DNA from: Archegozetes longisetosus
Taxonomy: Eukaryota; Arthropoda; Arachnida; Sarcoptiformes; Trhypochthoniidae
DNA: 64,000 bases
NCBI GenBank assembly: GCA_018873245.2
Contig: JAEMBT020000004.1
Location: 11,850,418 to 11,914,417, forward strand
Direction: 5' to 3'
Shown: in pieces, positions 22,050-33,163 of the stretch
Layout of the letters: every line of letters starts with the position of its first letter
How positions within the stretch are numbered: the first letter of the stretch is position 1
Notes under the pieces: generated by a model
What the model was told of the DNA's origin: nothing
Databases searched by the model: none
The model's input: only the letters and a program-made list of their open reading frames with translations
Program-made: the position numbers and the translations under genes

Positions 22050-22528
22050 AACTCCTTAACAGAAGTTCATGCTATCAGTAAATTATTGATAACTTATCTG
22101 AACTTAGAAAAATTTGATAAGAGTTTCACCCATCACATAATGACCAAAATAAAGCAAATGCATATTAATAAAAGTTCATTATGTGCATTTTGCTACCAAA
22201 ACAATTCAATTGCACACATTTTTATGAAGTGGAATTTTTCAACAATATTCAAAGAGTTAATGGTCAGCCCCTCACCGAAAGGAGCGAAATATGATTATTT
22301 CTTGGGTCGTGGTATAAGAAATTGCGGCGGTAAGTGGCTGACCACTAACTTTTTGAATATTGTTGAGAGATTTCATTTCATAAAAAATATATGCAATTGA
22401 ATTGCTTTGGTAGCAAAATGCACATAATGAACTATTAATATGCATATTATGTGAAAACTATCAAAGTTTTCTAAGTTCAGGTAAGTTATCAATAGTTTAC
22501 TGATAGCATGGACTTTTGTTAAGGAGTG
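22050..22528. mobile_element. Foldback MITE, nearly palindromic over its whole length (479 bp)
   Basis: The outer ends are AACTCCTTAACAGAAGTTCA on the left and, inverted on the right, CACTCCTTAACAAAAGTCCA; both flank a TA (22048-22049, 22529-22530). Complementarity continues, with scattered mismatches, almost to the centre near 22290. Long shared arm segments include ATTATGTGCATTTTGCTACC and TCAACAATATTCAAA. A 104-codon ORF inside (22086-22400) is a by-product of the palindrome. TA target and terminal bases suggest the Tc1/mariner superfamily. Confidence 0.75.
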
Positions 22529-22589
22529 TACGTTCCATAAGTTATTCATCAGGTTATTACTTTCTACTCTTTAGTACGATTTTGGTTTA

Positions 22590-23545
22590 TATTACTTTTA
22601 GTAGTCATTCAGTTTGCACTCAGTGTTAAATAGCAGTGATTGAGTATTAGTAACATAACTCTCAAATTTGTTCAGAATCTTTTCAACAGCAAAAATACTC
22701 TGAAATTCAAATTTGAATATCATAGAAAACTATAATTACGATAAAATGCAGACAAACTGCGACAATGTTGTAATGAGCGACTCAAATTATGAAGAAATTG
22801 AATCAGACTCCTTGGTCGAAGGGTTAGCTGCTGCTGGAATCTTCTCGGGCGAAGTGTCAGCTGGTGTTGTAATCGAGGCAGTTAAGTCTTTAATTGGTCG
22901 AGAAGTTAGATCTACAGTTTTTTTCAAGAACGCAACAAATGGTCAAATCGAACTCCACTTTCAGAGGGCAAACCGAGATTCAAAAACAAGGTCCAAAGTT
23001 ACTGTCAAAAGTGGAAGTTCAAAGTCTTATAACATTAATCCGAAGGATGGGATGACCGGTACGACTTGCTATTATTGCGAAGTTTGGTTTGAAAGCAAAT
23101 ACACAAAGTTTTGAGCCTATGGAGAAGGGGTTCCGCGTTTTAGCAACGATTTTGATATCAAAGATGACGGCATTTGGATATTGAAAAGCGGAGAAAGACA
23201 ACGTGATCACAGAATAGCGGAGTGGCAAAACAATATGCAATAAAATGACATTTAAATGAAAATTGCAATTTCTTTAAGAAAACTTAAATCTTGAGTTCAA
23301 TATTGAAAATATCAGTTAATCATATATTATATACCGTAAAATGATTTGTGGTCTCTCCCTTTTATTACTAATTATACTTTTATAATTTCAATAAATTACT
23401 CAATTAATAAACGATAAGATTTTTAGATTATTTAAATAAGTTTGTGCATTAATGTTTTTGGTGTCTCACTATTTTTGTTAAGATAGTTATTTAAGTTGTA
23501 AGATGGAGGTGGTAAAGGCGGTGGTTTTGGTTCGCAACTGCAATT
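22590..23545 (+). repeat. Local duplication, copy 2
   Basis: Direct duplicate of 17560-18690, including about 150 bp upstream of the unknown gene and the 3' end of NAA80, which is complete here. Confidence 0.8.
22746..23243 (+). pseudogene. Second copy of the unrecognised gene, interrupted by one in-frame TGA
   Basis: Paralogue of the 17736 gene. From the ATG at 22746 it reads 122 codons to a TGA at 23112-23114, where copy 1 has TGG (Trp in KFWAYG). The frame then stays open for the remaining 42 codons and ends at the same TAA/AATAAA overlap. No other stop or frameshift is present, and the N-terminal segment is longer than in copy 1 (EGLAAAGIFSGEVSAGVVIE). One nonsense change with an otherwise clean frame suggests recent loss, an allelic null, readthrough or a base error. 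An upstream in-frame ATG at 22713 is possible but less likely, because similarity to copy 1 starts at 22746. Confidence 0.7.
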
Positions 23546-24034
23546 ACAATTCAATGTGTTTTCATTAGAGTTAGTATGAGATTTACCCAAATGATTCAAA
23601 TCCGATTGTTTGTGTCTGAATTGTTGTTTTGGAGTTTGGCTAATAGTAAAGCCTAAACTTTGATAGAAAGCAATTTTATCAGTTGTCGTTAAGACGAGTT
23701 TCTGTAAACCGAACTGTTTTGCTAAGCGCTCCGTTTCGTTCATAATAAGTTTTCCAAATCCTTTGCCGCGCTTAGACTTGTCGACAATCAATGATTCAAT
23801 GAAAGCGCTCTTTGAGTTCGGTAATTCTCTTTTTAACTTGACGTGACCTATAAGTTGATCAGTGTCCACAAGTATCAAAGACATGGGCAATGAATCGCGC
23901 GATTGTTTCAGTGAGTGAAGTCTTGCAGTTTCACTTCTCGGCCATTCGTCGTTCAACAGTTTCACACAAGCGCTCAACATATCAGGACAATCGTGAAGTT
24001 TAACAAATTTCAACTGATCACACATTACACTCAT
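23432..24034 (-). CDS. NAA80: N-alpha-acetyltransferase 80 (actin N-terminal acetyltransferase)
   Basis: Single-exon ORF of 200 aa from an ATG. The N-terminal LLNDEWPRSETARLHSL is the signature start of the NAA80 (NAT6) GNAT domain. The acetyl-CoA loop KRGKGFGKLIM lies at about 91-101, then LVLTTTDKIAFYQSLGF. A proline run (PPPLPPPSY, about 168-176) corresponds to the profilin-binding polyproline stretch by which NAA80 acts on the actin-profilin complex. The enzyme acetylates the processed acidic N-terminus of actin in the cytosol. The polyproline run follows a Cys pair and sits near the C-terminus. The last codons have a decayed duplicate at about 18614-18680. Confidence 0.9.
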   Translation of the reverse strand: MSVMCDQLKFVKLHDCPDMLSACVKLLNDEWPRSETARLHSLKQSRDSLPMSLILVDTDQLIGHVKLKRELPNSKSAFIESLIVDKSKRGKGFGKLIMNETERLAKQFGLQKLVLTTTDKIAFYQSLGFTISQTPKQQFRHKQSDLNHLGKSHTNSNENTLNCNCSCEPKPPPLPPPSYNLNNYLNKNSETPKTLMHKLI

Positions 24035-24281
24035 CTTCTGAAAAGTGTTGAACAGTCTGCTCTAGACCTCGTTCAATATAACTGAGTCCTGCAATGAAAA
24101 TAACTCTTTATTGTAGATTCAGTTTTATGTCAAATAAAACTAGTTATTCAAAGTTTATAAATTTGATTATTAAAATAGAAATGCATTCTATAATATTGTT
24201 CAGTTTAATAATAACAAATCGAGTATGAAACAGATAAAAAATTCATACAAAATAAAAATTTTAAAAATATCAATATTTCAG

Positions 24282-25713
24282 TTATAAATTGCTTTGTTTT
24301 CTGGTAAAAAACTTTTGAAGAGCTTCAGTGCATTCATCTGAAATCCATTTCTCTGCAAGGATATTGCATTCCTCTTTATTGATCTGATGTAGTTTCATTC
24401 TCAGTTCTTCGTTTCGAACGAGTCCTTTGGAAAATTGCATTGATTTTGGGTAACAGGTGTTCACAAGTCCTTTCTCTCCATAGAGCCATTCTTGTAGGTA
24501 TTTCTCTAATTCGGCCGATGGCACAATTCGAGACACAAATCCACAATCATATGCTTCTTTTGCATTCATTTTATAATTGAAATAAAGCAGTTGACTGGTT
24601 CTCGAATAGCCCATAATAGCGGGAAAGGTATAAGTCGCACACGCTTCAGGTGATTGTCCTAATGATGAAAAAGGAGTTTGAAATGTTGCCGTATCACTAG
24701 CTATCACACAATCCATTAGACCCAACGTTGTGACAGCTATGCCAATTGCTGGACCGTTCACGGCACCGATCAGTGGTTTGGGAAAGTCTATAAATGCTGC
24801 CACAAATTTCTGCAAAACCTTAGCCGCAGCTTCAGAACCAGCCTTCAAGTCTCCCTTATATAGAGTAAATGCCCTTTGAAAGTTATCTAATGTCAACATC
24901 AAAAGATAAGGTATTAGTTAGCATTTCATAATGGACTCAAAGAAATATGTGAGTAGCGTCTAAAACTATTACTACACTCATCGATATGGCGATCAACGAT
25001 AATACTTGAGCTTCACTTGACTTAGTTTCATATTTACAGTGTTAGTAAACTTAAACTTAATTCAAATATGAACATCATTTTAACAACTCAGTAGTACTAA
25101 AGCAGACAAATCTGTTGTATGACTCACTCAAATCATTGCCACTCGAATAGTAGTTTCCGTTAGCAGTAATGACAGCCAATTTCACTGAATCGTCATTAGC
25201 GGCATTTTGTAGAGCATTTATGAAGCCTTCAAACATCTCACCCGTAATCGCGTTATATTTTTTGGGTCGATTGAATTTAATCCAATAAACACCTGACTTG
25301 TTCTCAATCAACAGATCTGATTCAGAGGCATCGCCACCAGAAGAACCGCCATTAATACCACTGTCTTTGAGTAATTGATTAACAGTATTAATATACTGTT
25401 GCATCGCGTCATTGGATGACAAAGAGCCCAATGAAGTCCATGCCTCCCACTTTGCTTTTTCTACTATATTGAATACCGAAGGTTTCGATGCATTGCACTG
25501 ACCACTAGTCGACTGTTTGTACAGAGCGTACAATTTTAATTTCACGTCATTTTCTGGCTCTTCTTTCAGTTTCTTCAAATTTTCGAGTGCTGTCCGAAAG
25601 CTTTCCTCCAGTTTTGCTGAAGAGGAATATCGATATAATTGTGTGCTTCCCATCATTTTTGGTACTAATTGTCTAAAGTGTTTGACAGCCGTCGCACTCA
25701 TTAAACCAAACAT
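24282..25713 (-). CDS. ECI2: Enoyl-CoA delta isomerase 2 with N-terminal acyl-CoA-binding domain
   Basis: Two exons, 25128-25713 and 24282-24886, flank a 241 bp intron (donor A/GTGAGT, acceptor ATTAG), giving 396 aa against about 394 in vertebrates. Residues 1-32 are a basic, hydroxylated leader (FRQLVPKMMGSTQLYRYSSS) suited to mitochondrial import. About 33-120 is an acyl-CoA-binding domain (LKLYALYKQSTSGQCNASKP, KAKWEAWTSLGSLSS). From about 137 is the crotonase fold: FNRPKKYNAIT, SSGNDLNNF across the splice, and PFSSLGQSPEA with the probable catalytic Glu. The enzyme shifts 3-enoyl-CoA to 2-trans-enoyl-CoA so unsaturated fatty acids can enter beta-oxidation. The C-terminus SNL is only a weak peroxisomal PTS1, so location may be mitochondrial, peroxisomal or both. 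Confidence 0.93.
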
Positions 25714-27245
25714 TTTGCTGTTTTTAATCTCTGAAAATGTTTTATCGATTTATAACGTCTTCAAAAACAGATAAGTTTTCGTAAACATATTCACAAATAT
25801 AACTAAAATAATGTTTAAATACAAACTGATTCACAACTAATATAAAAACTTTGTTTCAGTCATATGATTAAGAAATTGAATTAATAGGCATTTGAAACAT
25901 TCGCTCATAAATGAATACATAAATGAATATTAAGTTTATACCAAATAATTTAAAACAAATTGACTTACATTTGCATTAAAGCACTCAATCACTTTTGCGT
26001 TCAATTATTTAGTTTATCAAACGATTGAATGATTTGTGGCCAAAATGAATAATTGAAATAATGTTATGCTTGTGTCTGCAATCAAATAAGTAAACGTAAA
26101 AAAATTGTGGGCAATGGAGTAAATCTGAGTATTATACTTGATTCATTATTTACTAATCACGAGATAATGAATTGAACTTTGTTTAGGTATCCCACTAATA
26201 ACGTTACACTCTAATAGCATTAGTAATATATTTGATAGAGAGTTCGTCTATATAAACAGTCACCAAGAAGAGCAACAAAGGGGTGAGAACCGATAAGTCA
26301 AAAGATCCATAATGGATACCGATGGATGGCTGTATATCGAGTGAGAAACAACCGTTACCATATCGTCAGTTGAGTACTATAGGTTCTAAAGTGAAAAAAC
26401 AATTTCGAGAAAAATGTCTTCAAAGTTTAGCAATTCATAGTACTTAAGTGTGATGGACAAACTTAATGTCGATAATACAATTGATTAAAAGGCTGAGGGT
26501 CTACTTATAACTGGATCCAAATAAAACCTGAAAAATATTTTATTGAACTAATATATAATAGTTTTTTAATTAAGAACTTTATTGCACTGAAATTAAAGTA
26601 AAAAGTTAGTGCTATAAAGTTCTATTATAAAAAAACCTTAAAATTTTCAATATTTGGATAATATTTTGATGAATTTATATTTTTTTATTTTAAAAAATGA
26701 AACATATTTTTCATAAATTCAATGAATTCTAAATTATTATTATTTTCTGAAAAATTATTTGATATTCAAAAATGTTAACCAATCAAAAACCGATGAAAAA
26801 TTTTGAATAGAACTCAAAATATAGTACAATTTCACAAAACTTTAATAATCTTAAATAATCTTAAGCGTACATAAATTATAAACTTATTAATTTATGTAAT
26901 TTATAAATATAACTTCAAAATAGAACATTTTAATTCACTAAATTAATGAATTACACTATAAGTTAAAGCTCGAATCAAGTCTAAAAGCATACTCAAAACC
27001 AATGGAAATCATTTCCTATATATTGCAAATTATTAGTGATAATTAATAATCATTAATAGGAATTATAACGAACTAACTAAAGAATATTCTAAAAATACAT
27101 TCGTAAATAAAATGTTCTATTATTTTATTTTTCAATCGTCATTTCAAAAATTTAATTTAAGACAGATTATTAGCTGAAACTAGTATAACTTATAATCTAT
27201 TTAGAACCTTATAGCACTGAGGCGACGATATAGTTAATTCATTTT
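25714..27245. other. Intergenic, very AT-rich
   Basis: No gene is seen. The first about 200 bp should hold the ECI2 promoter. The stretch 26500-27200 is extremely AT-rich. Confidence 0.45.
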
Positions 27246-27253
27246 TAGAGAAT

Positions 27254-27508
27254 GGTATTCAAAATTTCTAAAGTGAATAACTCTCGAAGCGTCCATTTGA
27301 TAAGCTTAAGACTTATATTTCTGGAAACTGTGTGCAAGAACCTTTCAAATGATGTGTATATCACCGATATTCATCGGTGGACCTATTGGAACAGATGATA
27401 ATATATACATCGTTTGAGAGGTTTTTGCACACAGTTTCCAGAAATATAAGTCTTAAGCTTATCAAATGGACGCTTCGAGAGTTATTCACTTTAGAAATTT
27501 TGAACACC
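27254..27508. repeat. Giant near-perfect inverted repeat (hairpin)
   Basis: Bases 27260-27337 are exactly complementary to 27425-27502, a 78 bp perfect stem. Pairing continues inward for about 27 bp with four mismatches and outward a few bases, leaving a loop of roughly 33 bases. No ORF is present. It may be a young foldback MITE or a source of hairpin RNA; flanking target duplications are not clear. Confidence 0.85.
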
Positions 27509-27734
27509 ACTCTTTAGAACCGGAAGTAACTAAGATCTAATATTTTGGTCGAATATGTATGAATATATTTGCCATCTCACTACAAGATCAAAAGTTCTTG
27601 CCCACGCACGATGACTTAATGTGGGTTCTCCATTCAATTAGATTCTTCTGTCTTTAATAGTTACCTCTTAACTTAACTAAAACATGAATGTCATTTGCAA
27701 AAATCTATACCTTAAATTATCAAGAGATTTTGTC

Positions 27735-28190
27735 ATGCAAGAGCCAGCGATTCAGCAACAGATAGTAGACGCGTACTAGTAATCAGTTCAGCTACTCTTC
27801 AGATCCTTATCTTCTATACTCGTGCAACAGGTACACACTCTTAGAGAACCAGGTTTCGAGTCAATTAAAATCAATAATCAAAAACTTGTTTGAATGTGAT
27901 TTTGTTGCCCTTCAGGTCATGACGACCCAACTAAATCTGGAGAAATACAGCTTTGCATTCTTCACCAAATCTTCAAACTAGCCATCCAAGGACTGAGAAA
28001 AGTCATTCAACCTCTGCGTCGAGTTGTCCAGGGAGTAGAAGTGCTGATCATTGTGGCGGAGGGCGAGCCACAAGTAAAGACACGAACTTCTGCAGCAATC
28101 GCAACTCCAGTCATCATTTACTCAGTTAAACCCATTGCTGTGACAGTCGAGGCACTGATACTCGGCACCTCGTACTGGATTCATGGCTAA
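27735..28190 (+). pseudogene. Broken two-exon gene of unknown family
   Basis: From the ATG at 27735 the frame reads MQEPAIQQQIVDAY, meets two consecutive stops (TAG TAA, about 27777-27782), then continues open in the same frame (SVQLLFRSLSSILVQQVHTL) to 27852. A 63 bp GT-AG intron (27853-27915) joins in correct phase to 27916-28190, which reads KLAIQGLRKVIQPL and VLIIVAEGEPQV to a TAA. The product would be helical and Leu- or Gln-rich; I recognise no family. Part of the second exon (27933-28030) is related to degenerate sequence at 6822-6912, so this is a dispersed family. The correct-phase intron argues for a former gene; the double stop argues that it is dead. Confidence 0.4.
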
Positions 28191-28510
28191 ATCTATACGA
28201 AAGTAGCTGCCACTAAAAGGGCATAAATTAAATAGGAATGAATGAATAGCAATTGAAAACATTGATTTCTTCTTTACTTTAACGGAAAACTGAATAGTAA
28301 CAGGTTTTGAGCACAAGAGCGACGCCATACAAGAGAACATCCAGTAGCGCAAGCTATTTTCACAAGTCTTATTATTCTGATTAGTGTTTGCAACAATGGC
28401 TGGTAGTAGATTTGCTTTTAGATTTAGATCATCTGATTTTTAGCATTTGAAGTTCACAAAGCAAATACATTTTCAATTTTAGAAGTGCTCAATATTAAAT
28501 ATAAGTATTA
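28191..28510. other. Intergenic
   Basis: Nothing firm is seen before the mariner element. Confidence 0.35.
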
Positions 28511-29900
28511 GGTGATTTCATAATGGACTTCAAACTTTTTTCAATATTATTTTTCAAATATTTCCGAAATGATACAAGATATCAAAGTATGTTTTATACT
28601 AATCTTCGACATATTTGCCACGTGCAAGGGTGATAGCTCTCCAGCGGTCAGGTAGCATCGTGATACCCAAAGATTCGTGTTTTTCGTTAATGTCCCGAAT
28701 TACAGCTGCGTAATCCCTTTTGAGCTCATCTTGACTATGGAACTGCTTCCCCTTGTTTGGTACTTTTATACGATGGATAGCGTCCATATCCGGCGGTGAC
28801 ATATCAGGGCTATATGGTGGGTGCTCAATTATTCCCAACGTTTTCTTGTAGAAACTCCCTAATAATGCGATGTTTATGGGGTCTGACATTGTCATGTAAT
28901 ATGATGGGACGTCCAAATTTTTTTCGATTAACTTCGGGAAGCACACGATGTTCGAGGAAGTTAAGATAGGTGTACTGTCAACAGTACTTCCTTCAGGTAA
29001 AATCTCGTATGTGAAGAACTGCTTCTTCCAAAGTGCCAAAATCATAATGCACTTCCATTGTTGAGATTCTTCCTTTAATATCTTGGGTCTACGACAAATA
29101 GGAAAAAATGCGGTGAAAAAATTTTTCAGAAAATTTTTTTCATTTCCATAACTACAGTTTTGTCCGGGCAATAGCCATTCACTAGCGGCTCTAGACTCTT
29201 GTGGGTCATATGATTTAATCCATGTCTCATCGATGGCGATTATCTTATTCAGAAAATCACGTTCCCTTTGATAACGTGCAAGATGTTTACCTGCTATATT
29301 CATTCTTGCTTGCTGTTGTCTCTCGGTCAATTCGTGAGGGACCCACATGGACTTTATTTTTCTGGCTCAGATTTCTTTGAGAAGTCTCCATAAGCTTGTA
29401 TGAGACAATTGAGTTTCATATAAGAGATCTTCCGTACGCATTCCCTCGCTCTCCAATATCAGCTGCCTAACCATTTCTTTACTTTCTTCTGTAACCACAT
29501 CTCGTGGTCTTCCGGGTCCAGATAGATTTTCTATATCTGTGCGCTTTCCGTCTTTAAAATCATTATACCAGGTGTATACTTGCCTTTCACTTAAATGGCC
29601 TTGAGGAGCAGCAGTTGCCAGTTGTGTCGCAACAACTCTTGGAGCTGTGCCCAGTAATACACTTAACTTTATAAATGATCGCTGGTCCTTTGCAGTGACA
29701 CTTTCCCGAAGTTGGTCTAAAAATGGGGCCTCGATACTTTTTAATGCCAATACGGCAAGAATCAACACAATTAGTTGAAGGGCCATCATTTAATAGTACA
29801 CTAACTAGTGATGAGTTTGAAGTATTAACTTATTGACTAAAGTTAATAATAACGTAATTTTATCTTATCAAAAAAGTTTGAAGTCCATTATGAAATCACC
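28511..29900 (-). mobile_element. Mariner transposon, inactive (1390 bp)
   Basis: Long matching terminal repeats, GGTGATTTCATAATGGACTT on the left and its complement on the right, extend to about 33 bp and are flanked by TA (28509-28510, 29901-29902). The transposase inside is broken, so this copy cannot move by itself, but its ends still look mobilisable. Confidence 0.9.
28599..29789 (-). pseudogene. Mariner transposase, broken
   Basis: The N-terminal part (29367-29789) has the mariner helix-turn-helix region (IKLSVLLGTAP, SERQVYTWYNDFKDG, SGPGRPRDVV). It ends at an in-frame TGA (29367-29369); the same frame reopens at once as WVPHELTERQQQAR. The catalytic part keeps IAIDETW with the first Asp and YSPDMSPPD with the third. 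The second Asp (LHDNVRPH) is found only in another frame, so at least two compensating indels flank about 28850-28930. One nonsense codon and two frameshifts make it dead. The first about 25 residues look unlike usual mariners and the true start may be further in. Confidence 0.85.
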
Positions 29901-30230
29901 TAATAGAAATATTTGTTCTTTCAAATCGAGGAAGACTTGAAAAACTTGAGGAATGGTCTACATCAAGTTTAGCAATAGGAACATTTCGACCTTACCAAGG
30001 AATGTAGAAGTAATATTTGTTGCAAACGACACTCGTGTTTAAGTTTAGGTTAGAGAATGTAAATGGAGACGAGTCTAGCCTAAACTTGAACTAATCAAGC
30101 ACGATTGGTGAGCGTCATTTGCAACAATAGTTCCATCATTTTAGTAAAGCCAACATTTCGATAACAATGTAAACGTATTTGAAGTAAAGAATAAATCGTT
30201 AAATAACATTTAACAGAACCTTATTCGAAG
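29901..30230. other. Intergenic
   Basis: No feature is seen. Confidence 0.35.
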
Positions 30231-31560
30231 TTCTTTTTGAGAAATAACACGAAAACCACAACCAGAAGACAATTCTTAGGATTGGGGCTCGAGTTTAGAT
30301 AGTAGTCCGAATTCAGAAGTTGATTCAAAACTAAGAGTGATTTGGCAATTATCCGCAAAAAAGATTCGAAAGTGAGACACGATTTGCACACACTTTCTTC
30401 AGGATACAAGGCAAACGAATCGTTCAGCGATTTCCAACAATCAATTACTAGAGAAGGGTCTTCTCGGGAAATAGTCTACTCGGGACGAGTGAATTTCATT
30501 ATCCAGGATCCTGAAACTCCACTTTTCAATGAATGAACATTGAATAAACTTTCGCATAAAATAGTTCTGTAAAGCTATTGATAACAAGTTACTACTTAAT
30601 TACAATTTCCCAAGATATTTCTTCTTTTGAATTAGCATTAGTTGCACCCACACGTGTAAAAATTGTTTAAATTCCCATTATTTTTGTTTCTAAAAATATT
30701 TTTATGTTTTGGCGGGAAATTGTTTTCAGAAACAGGAAACTTTTATTTGCCGAGATTCCTTACCCCTCTCTGTCAATTACTCGAAAAGCTGATATCATGC
30801 ATTTATTTCGAAGATCTCCTTATCAGAAGGGACTAAATCGAACCTCATCTTCAGGTATAGATTACCACGAATTCAATACTGGATGGTCCGGTAATCCTCC
30901 TCAAAGCAGTAATTAGACAAAATGTTTCGATTGGCGACGATTTAGTTTACATGGTCGAACACAACAAAGAGGTGTGCCTCAATGGATACACCATCATTCT
31001 TATCAGATGAGTTCAGCAAATATTCAGTGGCTATAAACAGACAGGCATTTAATCAGATAAATAGAAGATGACATGGAACTTCACTACGGATAGGCATCAG
31101 GATATCCTTTTTGACGAGCGACTGATGAAACATCGAATTGATCGCAAGAAAGCTTGATTTATTTGTTGTCATCATTCATACAGTCATGTGATTACAGCGA
31201 TGGACCGTTTGAAAATTTCTCGAAAAATAGATGTAGAAGTGGTAATCAACAGCCGATAGGTCAAACTGTAAGACATGGAGATTTAATTTATAGACCGTGT
31301 TCTGGTATACAACCTTACAATCGTACGAATTAGTGGTCTGGAAATTTCCCCCGCGACAGCGATCAGAGGACTTTGCCATCATTTGAGGAAAAAAGGAAAG
31401 TAAGTTCATCTCAGATGCCATCTTCAAAAATATAGCCCTACGACTGCTCTTATAAATGGTTTGGAAACTTTCTACAAAACGAATCAGTGCTAGCTTATAG
31501 AAAATTTAAAGGCTTTGAACTTAGCCTATGGTCTGATATAGAACCTGATGCAAAGACCCG
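30231..31560 (+). pseudogene. Decayed coding-like stretch with a repeated W-S/F-G-N motif
   Basis: Several ORFs in changing frames (for example 30342-30536 and 30704-30916) have unusually normal codon composition for this AT-rich DNA. Related peptide patterns recur: YHEFNTGWSGNPPQSSN near 30868, YNRTN then WSGNFPRDS near 31309-31345, and CSYKWFGNFLQNES near 31445-31485. These look like diverged units of a tandem-repeat protein interrupted by stops. No family is recognised and no intact gene can be assembled by eye. Confidence 0.3.
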
Positions 31561-31868
31561 TCAATGGGTCTTAATTTACGTAATTTTCTTCAACAAAAGA
31601 AAGTATCAGATTATGAGGATCTCGAATCACACGGTGGTATCAGAGGCTTATCAAAGTTAGCAAATCATAATAATGAGAATAATTCACAGCGAAATTGTTT
31701 GCTAAATGTATCAAAAGAGGTCAAATACGATAAATACAAGAGATCAGAGTTTGTTTTGCGAAAATCCGGTTTGTATTCTGGAAAATCTTTAATATTAAAT
31801 TATTTAACAAGTTTCTAATTCTGTCATCATTAACTGTTAATCTAAAAAGTTATTAGATTATTAAAAAA

Positions 31869-33163
31869 GGAGAGTTCCGCAGCCCCATAGACCTCGGCCC
31901 CACCTACGATTTTGTTGATATTTTATGTACTGATAAAAAGCTAAAATTAATGCCAGTTTCCTCTTATGAACTTGAGCTCCAACCTATATTAAATGTGCTA
32001 GAAACTTTCAAAGCTTAAATATTCAAAATTCAATTACAAGAAAACCGTTGAAGATTTTTAGAAAATTTGTTCACCAAAAATATCAATATAATCTATAGTT
32101 TTTACTACCAAAATATAAAATTTTTTGGGTACTGTTTAGAATATGCCCCGCCTCTTCGTGCGGGGAATATATATAGGTCAACACTCCTTAACGTGAGAAA
32201 TATAAATACCAAGTATGAAGTGACTGTGGCGAGAGGTTGCGGAGCTATAGCTATTTGAAGTTTTGAATTGCTATTGGTTTCTATTGAATTCCTATAGTTT
32301 TTACGGCCTATTTTCCAGTCGCGTACAATACATCGATAATAATGATAATAAGGTTAGATTAGGTTAGGTTAGGTCAAATCAGGTCAAGTTGATATAGGTT
32401 ACGAGATGTCAGAACATGTCACTTAAGTTCATATTATTTTATTTATATATTTTTCCATCTCTTTGTTTTTGGTAAAATGATTTTTAATACATTAACACTG
32501 TGGGAAATTCAACTATTCAAATTGTTATAACTCCACCTCCTTTCACCACAGTCAATTCATAGTTTGTAGTTATATTCCTCGCCCCAAGGGGTGTTGTCTA
32601 TATGAAAGCCCCGCCCATTCTGAGCTGGGCATACTCCAAACCGCAGCCAGTTTTTTATCCAAAGAATAAAATTTTGACGTGAAAAAAATTTCAAAATTTT
32701 TTAAAATATGGCTCCCCAAAAGACCCAAGCAAAGTGTCAAAGTATTAATGAGACCTACTCATGAACTTCACTTTTTTTCAAACATCATGTTGGGTCTTTT
32801 GGGGCGCAATAGTTAAAAAGACGAAAATCTTTTAATAAGTCGTTTTTTATGTAGATGAATGTTTGAAATATTTTTAGGATTAATTTTTGCTCAAAGTCTT
32901 ATTCAAACATAAGGTTTCTGTTAAAGAAACATTGATTATTCTCTTGCAATGATTTTTTGAACGTCTAAAGCCTGAAAATTCAAACGATACGTTATAGACT
33001 TTGACATCAAAATTAACACACAAACTACTCTCAATTTTGATCACATTCAATTAAATGAAATTCATAATAGTTAAAGTTCCAAAAATAGACTGATTTTATT
33101 ATTCTGTAAAAATTATTTTATACATATCTGTGGGGCCGGGGCCAATGTCATTTCGGAACTCCC
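31869..33163. mobile_element. Inverted-repeat element with nested internal inverted repeats (about 1.3 kb)
   Basis: The ends are inverted copies of a GAGTTCCG...CGGCCCCAC pattern, GC-rich against the background. Inside is a second inverted pair (about 32135-32220 and 32560-32645, TATGCCCC/GGGGCATA type), and a third smaller one (CCCCAAAAGACCCAA near 32713 with TTGGGTCTTTTGGGG near 32792). No transposase ORF is present. It sits inside copy B at a point where copy A is uninterrupted, so it inserted after the duplication. The superfamily is unknown. Confidence 0.6.
32359..32373 (+). repeat. Short interstitial telomere-type repeat (TTAGG)3
   Basis: Three exact tandem TTAGG units with degenerate neighbours, within the 1.3 kb element. 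TTAGG is the ancestral arthropod telomere unit. Three units can arise by chance, so this is only suggestive. Confidence 0.45.

Noticed and set aside
22086..22400. 104-codon ORF on +
   Set aside because: It lies wholly within the palindromic MITE and its frame follows from the inverted repeat.
23112..23114. TGA as a selenocysteine codon in the second unknown-gene copy
   Set aside because: The paralogue has Trp (TGG) here, not Cys, so a nonsense change is the simpler reading.
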